The notes under the pieces were generated by a model. That model saw only the letters and a program-made list of their open reading frames with translations. It ran no database searches and was not told the DNA's origin. Both the position numbers and the translations under genes were made by a program. From JACCVL01 sp963704295 (GTDB taxonomy: Bacteria; Actinomycetota; Actinomycetes; Propionibacteriales; Nocardioidaceae), in the NCBI GenBank assembly GCA_963704295.1, contig OY969884.1, forward strand, positions 2,108,001 to 2,172,000: a stretch of DNA of 64,000 bases, given 5' to 3'. Of the stretch, positions 18,404 through 27,097 are shown piece by piece (within the stretch, counting starts at the first letter, position 1; the number at the start of each line of letters is the position of its first letter).

Positions 18404-19215
18404 GGCGAGACCCCGGTCACCCAGCGGTCCCGCAGCAGCGCCAGCACGCCGACGCTGACGACCAGCAGCACCAGGCTGAGCAGGATCGCCGAGTCGAAAT
18501 CGGCGTTCAGCGCCGTGTAGACGGCAAGGGGCATCGTCCGGGTGGTGCCGGGGAAGCTGCCGGCGAAGGTGATCGTCGCGCCGAACTCACCCAGCGCCCG
18601 CGCCCACGCGAGGACCGCGCCGGACACGACGCCGGGCGCCGCGAGCGGCAGCGTCACCCGCCGGAAGGTCTGCCAGCGCGAGGCGCCGAAGGTGGCTGCC
18701 ACGTCGTCGTAGCGGGCGTCGGCCGAGCGCAGCGCACCCTCCACCGCCAGCACCAGGAACGGCAACGCGACGAAGGTCTGGGCCACCACCACGCCCGCCG
18801 TCGTGAACGGCAGCCGCAGCCCGAACGCCTCGTCGAGCCACTGGCCGGCCACCCCGTTGCGCCCGAAGGCGGTGAGCAGGGCGACGCCGCCGACCACGGG
18901 GGGCAGCACCAGCGGGACGGTCACCAGCGCCCGGACGGCTCGGCGGCCGGGCAGCTGCGTGCGCGCCAGCAGCCAGGCCAAGGGGGTTCCGAGCAGCAGG
19001 CAGCAGAGAGTCGCGACGGTGGCCGTGACCAGGCTCAGCCGCAGCGCCTCCAGCACTGCGGGGTCGCCGAGCCGGGCCGGCAGGGTCGTCCACGGAGCGC
19101 GGGCGAGCAGTCCGACCACGGGCAGCATCAGCAGTGCCAGAGCCAGGATCGACGGCAGCACCAGCTGCCACGGCAGGGCCCCGGTGGCGGCGCGGTTCTG
19201 CGGCTGAGAAGGCAT
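18400..19215 (-). CDS. modB: molybdate ABC transporter permease
   Basis: A 271-residue permease with about six helices. The EAA loop is ADARYDDVAATFGASRWQTF followed by RRVTLPLAAPGV. ALGEFGATITFAGSFPGTTRTMPLAVY is the diagnostic ModB stretch, given here only in outline. The ATG at 19215 (MPSQPQ) was chosen; the frame is open for 113 codons further, but that stretch overlaps modA in another frame and is low-complexity. It is eleven bases from modA and overlaps modC. Confidence 0.93.
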   Translation of the reverse strand: MPSQPQNRAATGALPWQLVLPSILALALLMLPVVGLLARAPWTTLPARLGDPAVLEALRLSLVTATVATLCCLLLGTPLAWLLARTQLPGRRAVRALVTVPLVLPPVVGGVALLTAFGRNGVAGQWLDEAFGLRLPFTTAGVVVAQTFVALPFLVLAVEGALRSADARYDDVAATFGASRWQTFRRVTLPLAAPGVVSGAVLAWARALGEFGATITFAGSFPGTTRTMPLAVYTALNADFDSAILLSLVLLVVSVGVLALLRDRWVTGVSP

Positions 19216-19226
19216 CGGCCCCGGCC

Positions 19227-20024
19227 TCAGTCCGCCGGCAGGAAGCCGTAGGACGCGAGCACCTGCTGGCCGGTGTCCGAGGTGACCAGGTCCACCCAGT
19301 CCGCGGCCAGGTCGGGGTCGTCGGACCCGTCCAGCGCGGCGATCACGTCGGCGTTCAGCGCCCGGTCGGCCTGCGGCACGTCGAGCGCCCGGACGTCGGA
19401 CCCCGCCGCCTGGGCATCGCTCACGTAGACCAGCCCCGCGTCCACCTCCCCGGTGGTCACCTTGGTCAGCACGTTGCGGACGTTGTCCTCCTCGGTCACC
19501 GGCGGTGCGGTCACGCCGACCAGGTCCAGCAGAGTCGCCGACGCGGCTCCACACGGGGCGTCCGGCACGCAGATCGCGTAGCTGACCGCGGAGTCGTCGA
19601 GGTCGGCGATCGACCGCACGCCGCCGGGGTCGTCGGGCGGTGTCACCAGGGTCAACCGGTTCCGGGCGAACTGCACCGCGGAGCCCGACACCAGGTCCTC
19701 GTCGACCACTCGCTGCATGGTCACCTCGTCCGCTGTGACGAGAACATCGGCGGGTGCCCCGGCGATCACCTGCTCGGCCAGGGTGCTGGACGAGTCGAAG
19801 GTCAGCTGTACGTCCACCCCCGAGTGCTGCTGCTCGAAGGTCCGCTCCAGATCTCCGAAGGCGTCGGTGAGCGACGAGGCGGCCAGCACGGTCAGGGTCT
19901 GCGCGTCCCCGTCCTCGGCGTCTGTTCCTCCGCCGCAGCCCGCGGTCACCAGCAGGAGGACCGCCAGGACGGGGGACAGGACGGGGGACAGGGCCGGGGA
20001 CGGGGAGGCGGCTCGCCTGTTCAC
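19227..20024 (-). CDS. modA: molybdate-binding lipoprotein
   Basis: A 265-residue solute-binding protein capturing molybdate or tungstate. A signal peptide ends in the lipobox VTAGC. The mature protein starts with TLTVLAASSLTDAFGDL, the classical ModA N-terminus whose serines bind the oxyanion, then DVLVTADEVTM, RNRLTLVTP, and DAGLVYVSDA near the end. It starts at a GTG at 20024 that overlaps the stop of the upstream HTH-TOBE gene (GTGA), so the whole unit is tightly coupled. Confidence 0.93.
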   Translation of the reverse strand: MNRRAASPSPALSPVLSPVLAVLLLVTAGCGGGTDAEDGDAQTLTVLAASSLTDAFGDLERTFEQQHSGVDVQLTFDSSSTLAEQVIAGAPADVLVTADEVTMQRVVDEDLVSGSAVQFARNRLTLVTPPDDPGGVRSIADLDDSAVSYAICVPDAPCGAASATLLDLVGVTAPPVTEEDNVRNVLTKVTTGEVDAGLVYVSDAQAAGSDVRALDVPQADRALNADVIAALDGSDDPDLAADWVDLVTSDTGQQVLASYGFLPAD

Positions 20025-20425
20025 GCGGTCCGCTCCACCACGACCGTGGTGGCCTTCACCACCGCGTCGACGAGGACACCGGGCTCGAGCCCGAGGGCGT
20101 CGGCTGCCTCCCGGCTCATCAGCGACACCACCCGGTACGGGCCGCAGACCATCTCCACCTGGGCCATCACGGTGTCGCGGACCACCTCGGTCACGATTCC
20201 GGCGAGGCGGTTGCGCGCGCTGGTCGGGACGCCGCTCGCGGCCGGGGCTCCGGGGTTGACTCCGGCCCGCTCCGCGGCCAGTGCGGCCAGGTCGCGACCG
20301 TCGATGCCGAGAGCGCCCGACGGCGCCGTGCTGGTGCGCACCCGCCCCTGTTCCGCCCAGCGTCGCAGCGTGTCGTCGCTGATCCCGAGGACCTCCGCCG
20401 ACTGGGCCAGTCGATAGATCACCAT
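20021..20425 (-). CDS. MerR-type HTH protein with molybdopterin-binding TOBE (Mop) domain
   Basis: 134 residues in two parts. Residues 1-50 are a MerR/excisionase-type winged helix (YRLAQSAEVLGISDDTLRRW). Residues about 68-134 form a Mop/TOBE domain (ARNRLAGIVTEVVRDTVMAQVEM and VLVDAVVKATTVVVER), which binds molybdate or tungstate. The arrangement resembles a compact molybdate-sensing regulator or storage protein. As the first gene of the mod operon it most likely adjusts molybdate uptake, but DNA binding is inferred. No clear operator is visible in the 71 bases upstream. Confidence 0.87.
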   Translation of the reverse strand: MVIYRLAQSAEVLGISDDTLRRWAEQGRVRTSTAPSGALGIDGRDLAALAAERAGVNPGAPAASGVPTSARNRLAGIVTEVVRDTVMAQVEMVCGPYRVVSLMSREAADALGLEPGVLVDAVVKATTVVVERTA

Positions 20426-20496
20426 GGCAGCACCCTAGCCCGCGATTGCGGAACCCAGGAGGCCGGGGACGACCGCGAAAGCGCTCGTCCTCGTGG

Positions 20497-21879
20497 TCAG
20501 GGGGCAGTATCCGCGGCCGGGCCATCGGACCGCTGTGCGGCTCGGCGCCGGGCCCTCCGGGCCTGCCGCTCGCGTCGGGTGGGAGGGCGCAGCGGCCCGA
20601 CCAGCCGCGGCCCGGCCAACCGGTTCTCCAGCCGGCGGGCCTCGCGCTTCAGCGGTTGCGCGACGTACTCGCCGAGCAGCACGCCGGACGCGAGTCCGAC
20701 CCCGACACTGCCGGCGGCGATCAGCGAGAAGAAGCCGCTCACGTCCTTCTCGGTGAGCAGTTGGAACAGTCCGCGGTAGATCGTCAGCCCAGGCAGCAGC
20801 CCCACGATGCCGCTGACCACGATCACGAGCGGCGGCACCAGGAATCGGCCGGCGAGGGTGTAGCTGACGATTCCGACCAGGACCGCGCCGCTGGCTGACG
20901 CCCAGGCGACGCCGAGTCCGGAGGCGACGAAGACCAGGTAGGTGCCCTGGGCCAGGATGGCGGCTCCGGCGATCGGCAGCAGCGCACGGAGCGGGGCGTA
21001 GCAGGACAGCGCGAACCCGACCGACACGAGCGTCCCGCCGGCTAGGGCGAGTGGGAGGTCGTCGAAGGCTGCCGCCGACCGGGCGGTCAGCGGCAGCTCG
21101 AAGCCCAGCCGCAGCCCCAGGGTCAGGCCGAGGCTGACTCCGGCGATGATGCCGCCGGTCAGCAGCAGCGCCTCGAACGTGCGGGCCGAGGCGGTCACGT
21201 AGTAGCCGGTCAGGGCATCCTGCACTGCTCCGACCAGGGTGATCCCGGCCAGCAGCAGAACGATCCCGGACGCGACGATCAGCGACGGCCGCACCGGGAC
21301 GTCGAGCAGGTACAGCCCGTGCGCGATCACGGTGGCGACCAGCGCCCCGGCCACCTGTCGGTAGAAGCTCGGAATCCGTCGTCGCGCGAGATACCGGATC
21401 ACCTGGTCGATCACGATCGCGGTGGCGAACGCGATGGCCACCACGAGCAGGTCTCCCTGCAGCAGCAGCCCGACACCACCGGCCATCACGCCGCTGGCGG
21501 CCGAGATCGCCCAGCGCGGATACGGACGCGACGCGGAGCGCATCTCGTTCAACCGCCGGCTGACGGTCGCCGAGTCGAGGTCTCCGGTGACCAGCGCGCG
21601 GACCAGGTGGTCGACCTCGGTCAGCAGCCCGTAGTCCAGCCCGCGGTAGGTCACGGTGCGCACGTAGGTCTGCGGCGGCTCCTCGTGACTGGCCTGGACC
21701 GAGATGGTCAGCGTGGTGAACGTGATGTCGACGTGCACCTGCGGGACGTCGCAGGCCCGGGTGACGGCGAGGACGGCGGCATACACGTCGGCTGCGCCGG
21801 CGCCGCTGGACAGCACGACCTCACCGACCCGGAGCGCGAGGTCGACCGCCCGGTAGACCTCGCGGGAGTCCTTGGCCAC
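20497..21879 (-). CDS. thrE: threonine/serine exporter family protein (ThrE)
   Basis: A 460-residue protein made of an N-terminal ThrP-like soluble and membrane half (DUF1212) and a C-terminal DUF3815 half, with about ten transmembrane helices in total. The signature VGEVVLSSGAGAADVYAAVL lies near residue 18, and VSGIVGLLPGLTIYRGL lies in the second half. ThrE proteins export L-threonine and L-serine. The C-terminal 40 residues are Arg-rich and cytoplasmic. It ends 71 bases before the mod operon on the same strand and diverges from the DUF4245 gene. Confidence 0.92.
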   Translation of the reverse strand: MAKDSREVYRAVDLALRVGEVVLSSGAGAADVYAAVLAVTRACDVPQVHVDITFTTLTISVQASHEEPPQTYVRTVTYRGLDYGLLTEVDHLVRALVTGDLDSATVSRRLNEMRSASRPYPRWAISAASGVMAGGVGLLLQGDLLVVAIAFATAIVIDQVIRYLARRRIPSFYRQVAGALVATVIAHGLYLLDVPVRPSLIVASGIVLLLAGITLVGAVQDALTGYYVTASARTFEALLLTGGIIAGVSLGLTLGLRLGFELPLTARSAAAFDDLPLALAGGTLVSVGFALSCYAPLRALLPIAGAAILAQGTYLVFVASGLGVAWASASGAVLVGIVSYTLAGRFLVPPLVIVVSGIVGLLPGLTIYRGLFQLLTEKDVSGFFSLIAAGSVGVGLASGVLLGEYVAQPLKREARRLENRLAGPRLVGPLRPPTRRERQARRARRRAAQRSDGPAADTAP

Positions 21880-21967
21880 GCCCGCTCCCTCCTCACCTCA
21901 CCGCGAGCACCATGACAGCGCAGCCCCGTCCCGGTCATCCGGTCGGGGTGGTTGCGACAATCGAGCG

Positions 21968-22504
21968 GTGAGTGCTGAGCCGGGCCGGACCCGCGCGCGC
22001 CGACCGGATCCGTCCTTCTCCGACGTGGTGCGCGTGGTGGCGCTGCTCGCCGGCGGCGTCCTGGTCGTGGGGTGGTTCGGGGGGCTGTTTCGCAGTGACA
22101 CGGTGGTCGAGCCGCGGACGGTGGACTACCGCGGGATCGCCGCCGCGGCCGACGCTGACGCGGACTTCCCGCTGGCCGCGCCGGACGCGTTGCCAGCCGG
22201 TTGGCGGGCGACGAGCGCGCGCTGGGAGCCCGCCGACCAGCGCTGGCACCTCGGGATCCTGACCGGTGACGACGACTACGTGGAGGTCGAGCAGTCCGCC
22301 GGCGGCGACCCCGACGATCTCCTGCCGGCGGCCGCCGAGCCCGCCGGAGGCGTGGACGTCGACGGGACCCGCTGGCAGCGGTTCACGATCGCCGGAGCCC
22401 AGGAGGTCGCGCTGCTTCGCCGGTCGGGTGCGGTCTTGACGATGGTCGCGGGGTCCGTCGGCGAGCCCGAGCTGGTCGCCTTCACCGCCGGACTGGGCGT
22501 CTGA
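21968..22504 (+). CDS. DUF4245 domain-containing membrane-anchored protein
   Basis: About 178 residues: a basic cytoplasmic N-terminus, one transmembrane helix (VVRVVALLAGGVLVVGWFGG), and an extracytoplasmic DUF4245 domain with DALPAGWRATSARWEP and RWHLGILTGDDDYVEVEQS. The family is restricted to actinobacteria and has no known biochemical function. The GTG at 21968 was chosen as the first start giving the expected N-terminus; no strong ribosome-binding site is visible. It lies beside genes (glpX, xseAB, fumC) that accompany it in other actinobacteria. Confidence 0.85.
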   Translation: MSAEPGRTRARRPDPSFSDVVRVVALLAGGVLVVGWFGGLFRSDTVVEPRTVDYRGIAAAADADADFPLAAPDALPAGWRATSARWEPADQRWHLGILTGDDDYVEVEQSAGGDPDDLLPAAAEPAGGVDVDGTRWQRFTIAGAQEVALLRRSGAVLTMVAGSVGEPELVAFTAGLGV

Positions 22505-22513
22505 GCCAGCCCG

Positions 22514-22753
22514 TCAGCCGCCGTCCGTGCTGGCGTCGCCGGCGGCCTCCTCGGCGGCGGCCGCGTCCAGGCGGGCCCGCGCCCCGTCCAACCACCGCTG
22601 GCAGATCCGCGCGAGCTCCTCACCGCGCTCCCACAGCTGGAGCGAGTCCTCCAGCGACGTGCCGCCGGCTTCGAGCCGGCGGACCACCTCGACGAGCTCG
22701 TCTCGCGCCTGCTCGTACGGCGGGTCGTTGCTGGGATGCGGCTGGTCAGCCAT
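22514..22753 (-). CDS. xseB: exodeoxyribonuclease VII small subunit
   Basis: 79 residues, with the family core YEQARDELVEVVRRLEAG and SLEDSLQLWERGEELARICQ, followed by an Ala-rich tail. XseB is a helical hairpin that binds the XseA large subunit to form exonuclease VII, which degrades single-stranded DNA. Its ATG at 22753 lies inside the 3' end of xseA (8-base overlap). Confidence 0.93.
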   Translation of the reverse strand: MADQPHPSNDPPYEQARDELVEVVRRLEAGGTSLEDSLQLWERGEELARICQRWLDGARARLDAAAAEEAAGDASTDGG

Positions 22754-24035
22754 CCGTGCTGCCTCCGGGGGTCTGGGTGCCGGCGCTGCCGGTGCCGAGC
22801 GTGGGGGCGCCGGGGGCGACCGGCTCGGGGTGGACGTCGGTGACCTGGGTGCGGACACGCCCGTCGTGCAGTCGGACGGCGAGCGTGTCTCCCGGCCTCG
22901 CCGCCGCGGAGCTGGCGAGCACCTGGCCGGAGTCGGTGGTGACCACGGCGTACCCGCGCTGCAGCGTGGCCAGCGGTGACAGCGCCCGGATCCGGGCCAG
23001 GCTGTGCACGACCTCGTCGCCGACCCGGTCCAGCCGGTGCGCCAGCGTGCGCCGGGACCGGTCGCGCAGGTCCAGCACGATGGCTCGCCGCTCCTCCACC
23101 AGAACGTACGGCGCGGCGAGACAGGGGCGGGACCGCAGGGCCGCCAGCTGGTGCTCCTCGCGGGCCAGCAGCTGCACGACGGCGCGGCGGAGCCTGTCAC
23201 GGGTCTGCCGGACCCGGCCGAGTTCCTCGGCGACGTCGGGCACGACGCGCTTGGCGGCGTCGGTCGGGGTGGAGGCCCGCAGATCCGCGACCAGGTCGAG
23301 GATCGGCGTGTCGGTCTCGTGCCCGATGGCGCTGACGACGGGGGTCCGCACCGCGGCCACCGCGCGGACCAGGCCCTCGTCGCTGAACGGCAGCAGGTCC
23401 TCCAGCGACCCGCCGCCGCGCGCGATCACGATCACGTCGACCGCCGGGTCCTCGTCCAGCCGGCGGACCGCCTCGATCACCTGCCGGGCGGCCGACTCGC
23501 CCTGCACCAGGGTGTGCAGGGTGCGGAACCGGACGCCGGGCCAGCGCAACCGGGCGTTCTCGAGCACGTCCCGCTCGGCGGCCGAGCCGCGGCCGGTGAC
23601 CAGGCCGATGCCGTGCGGGAGGAAGGGCAGCGGGTGCTTGCGCTCGGGGGCGAAGAGCCCCTCGGCCGCGAGCAACCGGCGGCGCTGCTCCAGGCGCGCC
23701 AGCAGTTCGCCGATTCCCACCGGGCGGATCTGGTCGAGGGCGAGGGACAGCGATCCGCGCCGGTCGTAGTAGCGCGGCTTCGCGCGCACCACCACCCTGG
23801 CGCCCTCGGTGACCGGTGGGTTCACCAGGTCCAGCACGTCCGCCGGGCAGGAGGCCTGCACCGACAGGTCCGCGTCGGTGTCCCGCAGGGTCAGGAACAC
23901 GCGGGACTGGCGGCGGCTGAGCTCGGCGATCTGCGCCTCCACCCACACCCAGCCCAGCCGCTCGACCCACTTGCCGAGCGCGGCCGACACCGTGCGCAGC
24001 GGCGCGGGGTGGTCGGCGGAGGTCTGCAGGGCCAC
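22746..24035 (-). CDS. xseA: exodeoxyribonuclease VII large subunit
   Basis: A 429-residue catalytic subunit. It has an N-terminal OB fold (KWVERLGWVWVEAQIAEL to LDQIRPVGIGEL), then the nuclease domain with IGLVTGRGSAAERDVL, VIARGGGSLEDLLPFSDEG and VSAIGHETDTPILDLVADL. A coiled-coil segment (about residues 260-350) precedes the C-terminal RGYAVVTTDSG region. The GRGSAAERD wording differs slightly from the usual TSxxGAAIRD but is common in actinobacteria. It is divergent from ispH across about 100 bases. Confidence 0.93.
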   Translation of the reverse strand: MALQTSADHPAPLRTVSAALGKWVERLGWVWVEAQIAELSRRQSRVFLTLRDTDADLSVQASCPADVLDLVNPPVTEGARVVVRAKPRYYDRRGSLSLALDQIRPVGIGELLARLEQRRRLLAAEGLFAPERKHPLPFLPHGIGLVTGRGSAAERDVLENARLRWPGVRFRTLHTLVQGESAARQVIEAVRRLDEDPAVDVIVIARGGGSLEDLLPFSDEGLVRAVAAVRTPVVSAIGHETDTPILDLVADLRASTPTDAAKRVVPDVAEELGRVRQTRDRLRRAVVQLLAREEHQLAALRSRPCLAAPYVLVEERRAIVLDLRDRSRRTLAHRLDRVGDEVVHSLARIRALSPLATLQRGYAVVTTDSGQVLASSAAARPGDTLAVRLHDGRVRTQVTDVHPEPVAPGAPTLGTGSAGTQTPGGSTDG

Positions 24036-24133
24036 GGCTGCACCCTAGGCGTCGGCACCGACGGCGGCCCGCTGCCCGTCCCGGACCGGGTCGCTCCTCC
24101 GGCGTTCGGGTGCGGGTGGGGCTGGCCCCTACC

Positions 24134-25144
24134 ATGGAGGCCGTGTCTGCCGTGACGTCCGACCCGCCCGCTCCGGCTGCACCCGACCCCAAGCGGGTGC
24201 TGCTAGCGGCGCCGCGGGGGTACTGCGCCGGCGTCGACCGAGCCGTGATCACCGTCGAGCGGGCCCTGGATCTGTACGAGCCGCCGGTCTACGTCCGCAA
24301 GCAGATCGTGCACAACAAGCACGTCGTGCAGTCGCTGGAGCGGCGCGGGGCGGTCTTCGTGGAGGAGCTCAGCGAGGTGCCGGAGGGCGCCACCGTGGTG
24401 TTCTCGGCACACGGTGTGTCGCCCGCCGTGCACAGCCAGGCCGGTGACCGGAGCCTGAAGACGATCGACGCCACCTGCCCGCTGGTCACCAAGGTGCACC
24501 ACGAGGCTCGACGGTTCGCCTCCGACGACTACGACATCCTGCTGATCGGTCACGAGGGGCATGAGGAGGTCGAGGGCACGTCCGGCGAGGCGCCGGAGCG
24601 GACGATCCTGGTGCAGAACCCGGCCGAGGCGGAGACGGTCGAGGTGCGTGACCCGGCCCGCGTCGCCTGGCTGTCGCAGACGACACTGTCGGTGGACGAG
24701 ACCATGCAGACCGTCGACACTCTGCGCAGGCGCTTCCCGGATCTGCAGGACCCGCCGAGCGACGACATCTGTTACGCCACCCAGAACCGCCAGCAGGCGA
24801 TCAAGCAGATCGCCGCCGAGTCCGACCTGGTGATCGTGGTCGGGTCGTCGAACTCGTCCAACTCCGTCCGTCTGGTCGAGGTGGCGCTGGAGTGCGGCGC
24901 CGGCGCGTCCTACCGGGTCGACGATGCCGGCGAGCTCGACCAACGGTGGCTGGACGGGGTCAGCACCGTCGGGGTGACCAGCGGCGCCTCGGTGCCGGAG
25001 GACCTGGTCGACGGGGTGCTGACGTGGCTGCAGGAGCGCGGCTTCCCGCCGGCGGAGTCGGTCCGCACGGCCGAGGAGAGCCTGATCTTCTCGCTGCCGA
25101 AGGAGCTCCGCCGGGACATGAAGGCCGCCGAGGCGCGGGGCTGA
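24134..25144 (+). CDS. ispH: 4-hydroxy-3-methylbut-2-enyl diphosphate reductase
   Basis: IspH is the last enzyme of the MEP isoprenoid pathway, converting HMBPP to IPP and DMAPP with a [4Fe-4S] cluster. About 336 residues. Cluster cysteines are visible in RGYCAGVDRA, DATCPLVTKVH and DDICYATQNRQ, with the substrate motif GSSNSSNSVRL after the third. The start is uncertain: ATG 24134, GTG 24143 or GTG 24152 are all close; GGAGG at 24136-24140 would suit the GTG at 24152. It ends six bases from the convergent DUF6542 gene. Confidence 0.95.
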   Translation: MEAVSAVTSDPPAPAAPDPKRVLLAAPRGYCAGVDRAVITVERALDLYEPPVYVRKQIVHNKHVVQSLERRGAVFVEELSEVPEGATVVFSAHGVSPAVHSQAGDRSLKTIDATCPLVTKVHHEARRFASDDYDILLIGHEGHEEVEGTSGEAPERTILVQNPAEAETVEVRDPARVAWLSQTTLSVDETMQTVDTLRRRFPDLQDPPSDDICYATQNRQQAIKQIAAESDLVIVVGSSNSSNSVRLVEVALECGAGASYRVDDAGELDQRWLDGVSTVGVTSGASVPEDLVDGVLTWLQERGFPPAESVRTAEESLIFSLPKELRRDMKAAEARG

Positions 25145-25150
25145 CCCGGC

Positions 25151-25822
25151 TTAGCGCGGATGGCGCTGCAGCCGCGCGACCCGCACCCGGAGGGCGACCA
25201 GCAGCAGGGCGAGCCCATGCGCGACCACCAGCGCGCCGGCCAGGTCGACGAAGCCGGCGATCACCCGTTGCGGCGCGCTGGCGGCGGGGTCCAGCTGGGT
25301 GACGGCGATGCCCGCCGGGTGCACCACGGCGACGACCACCAGCGCCCCGATCAGCAGCAGCGGCGGGAAGACCCCGGCGGTGAACAGGTCCTGGACGCGG
25401 ACCGCCAACGCGGTGCCGACCGCGACCAGGACGAGGCCGATCCCGAACAGCCAGCCCAGGGTGTCCAGCAGGACGATCTCGACCGCCGCGATCCCGAGCA
25501 ACAGACCGGCGGCAGCGGCGACGACCAGCCGGACCGGCGGCTCCGCGCCCACCCACGGCGCCCGCCCCTCCCGCTGTCCACGATCCGCGACTTTTGCAGC
25601 CCCCCGCTGTCCACGATCCGCGACTTTTGCAGAAGCCGGCACGGCCCTCGCCGCCACGAGCGGATCGGCGTTGGCCACGGTGGATGGCTGCTCGCCCGCT
25701 CCGCCCGCCGCATCGCCCTGCTGCGCCTCGCTGCCGACGGCGGCGGCGACCGGCGTCTGCAGAAGTCGCGGATCGTGAGCAGGGGGGGTGGGTGAAGCGG
25801 AGGATCCGTCCACGGCGACCAA
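25151..25822 (-). CDS. DUF6542-type membrane protein with palindromic repeats in its N-terminal frame
   Basis: An open frame of 223 residues. The C-terminal about 125 residues hold four hydrophobic helices (from PPVRLVVAAAAGLLLGIAA to LAGALVVAHGLALLLVALRV), the layout of the actinobacterial DUF6542 family, whose function is unknown. The N-terminal about 95 residues are low-complexity and encode three copies of the window's palindromic repeat, read as AHDPRLLQ, AKVADRGQ and AKVADRGQ. Either the repeats inserted in frame into a disordered tail, or the real start lies downstream of them (for example a GTG at the V of WVGAEPP) and they are intergenic. The rmuC gene lies 18 bases upstream on the same strand. 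Confidence 0.75.
   Translation of the reverse strand: MVAVDGSSASPTPPAHDPRLLQTPVAAAVGSEAQQGDAAGGAGEQPSTVANADPLVAARAVPASAKVADRGQRGAAKVADRGQREGRAPWVGAEPPVRLVVAAAAGLLLGIAAVEIVLLDTLGWLFGIGLVLVAVGTALAVRVQDLFTAGVFPPLLLIGALVVVAVVHPAGIAVTQLDPAASAPQRVIAGFVDLAGALVVAHGLALLLVALRVRVARLQRHPR
25579..25777. repeat. palindromic element, three copies (25579-25599 +, 25612-25632 +, 25757-25777 -)
   Basis: Two direct copies of CACGATCCGCGACTTTTGCA plus G lie 12 bases apart. An inverted copy (CTGCAGAAGTCGCGGATCGT plus G) follows 124 bases on, with a G-run on its outer side. Unlike the other loci, this one lies between two co-oriented genes and inside the open frame of the DUF6542 gene; none of the copies introduces a stop there. 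Confidence 0.9.
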
Positions 25823-25840
25823 GTTAGACCGCGGGGCCCC

Positions 25841-26965
25841 TCAGCCTGCGCGACGCGCCGTAGCGAGCGGGTCGAGGTCGGGGTCCCTCGCCAGCTCTGG
25901 GGCGGCCAGGGGGCGGATCGCGTCCTCCACGACCCGCGGCGCGACCGGTGGCGCGTCCCCGATCTCGAGGTCGTGCAGCCGGCGCGCCGACACCAGCACC
26001 CGGCTCTCCAGCGTGCCGACCGCTCCGTTGTAGGCGCCGACCGCGGTCGTCAGGGATCGACCGATCTTGTCCAGGTGGCCGCCGAGGGTGGCCAACCGCT
26101 CGTAGAGCTCCACGGCCACCTGCTGCACCTCGCGGGCCCCCTCGGCCAGGGACTCCTGCGTCCAGGCGTACGCCACCGTGCGCAGCAGGGCGATCAGCGT
26201 GGTCGGCGTCGCGGGCACGACCCTGCGTGCGGCGGCGTACTCCAGCAGCGACGCATCCGCCTCCAACGCGTGCGACAGGAACGCCTCGCCGGGAACGAAC
26301 ATCACCACGAACTCCGGCGTCGGTGCGAACTGTCGCCAGTAGGCCTTGGCCGCGAGCGCGTCGACGTGCGCGCGGACCTGTCGGGCGTGGTGGGTCAGGT
26401 GGACCTGCTGCCCGTCGGAGTCGCCGTCGCCAGCTGCATCGGTGGCGCGCAGGAACGCGTCCAGCGGCACCTTGGCGTCGACGATCACCTGACGACCGCC
26501 GGCGAGCCGGACGACGAGATCCGGTCGCTGCACTCCGTCGTCGGTGTGCACGGACGTCTGCACGTTGAAGTCACAGCGCTCCACCATGCCCGCCAACTCG
26601 ACCGCTCGCCTCAGGTGCATCTCGCCCCACTGGCCACGGACGTGCGGGCGACGCAACGCGGTCGACAGCGATGCGGTCTCTCGGCGCAGCGACTCACCGG
26701 TCAGTCGCACCGACTCGACCTGGGCCGCGAGTCGCTCCTGCCAGGCGATGCCGCTGGCCTCCAGGTCTCGGAGCCGGCCGTCGAACCTGTCCAGGCTCTC
26801 CTTGACAGGCGCGACCGCCGAGGCTGTCGCGTGCAGGCTGGCACCCATCTGGTCAGCGGCGCTGGCTCGGTCCCGGCGGAGCATCCCCGTGCCGAGCAGC
26901 GCGCCGACCGCCAAGCCGGCGAGCAGGGCGAGCGCCGCGGTGACCAGCAGGGTCAAGATCTCCAT
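25841..26965 (-). CDS. rmuC: DNA recombination protein RmuC
   Basis: About 374 residues from the ATG at 26965 (MEILTLLVTAALALLAGLAV); the frame is open 19 codons further. It has one N-terminal membrane helix, a coiled-coil segment (about residues 55-110), then the RmuC nuclease-like core with RGQWGEMHLRRAVELAGM, RPDLVVRLAGGRQVIVDAKVPLD in outline, and FVVMFVPGEAFL. RmuC limits recombination at inverted repeats in E. coli. That is notable beside the window's palindromes, though no functional link is shown. It is divergent from ychF. Confidence 0.92.
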   Translation of the reverse strand: MEILTLLVTAALALLAGLAVGALLGTGMLRRDRASAADQMGASLHATASAVAPVKESLDRFDGRLRDLEASGIAWQERLAAQVESVRLTGESLRRETASLSTALRRPHVRGQWGEMHLRRAVELAGMVERCDFNVQTSVHTDDGVQRPDLVVRLAGGRQVIVDAKVPLDAFLRATDAAGDGDSDGQQVHLTHHARQVRAHVDALAAKAYWRQFAPTPEFVVMFVPGEAFLSHALEADASLLEYAAARRVVPATPTTLIALLRTVAYAWTQESLAEGAREVQQVAVELYERLATLGGHLDKIGRSLTTAVGAYNGAVGTLESRVLVSARRLHDLEIGDAPPVAPRVVEDAIRPLAAPELARDPDLDPLATARRAG

Positions 26966-27097
26966 GGCGGGACCATGCCAGCGGACACCGACAGCCCCGC
27001 GTTTGCCACGCGGGATGGCCACCTCAACGGGTCAGGAGGGGGCGGCGGTGAGCCCGGCGAAGCGACTCCGACCACCCCCGCCGTACGCTGAACTCCC

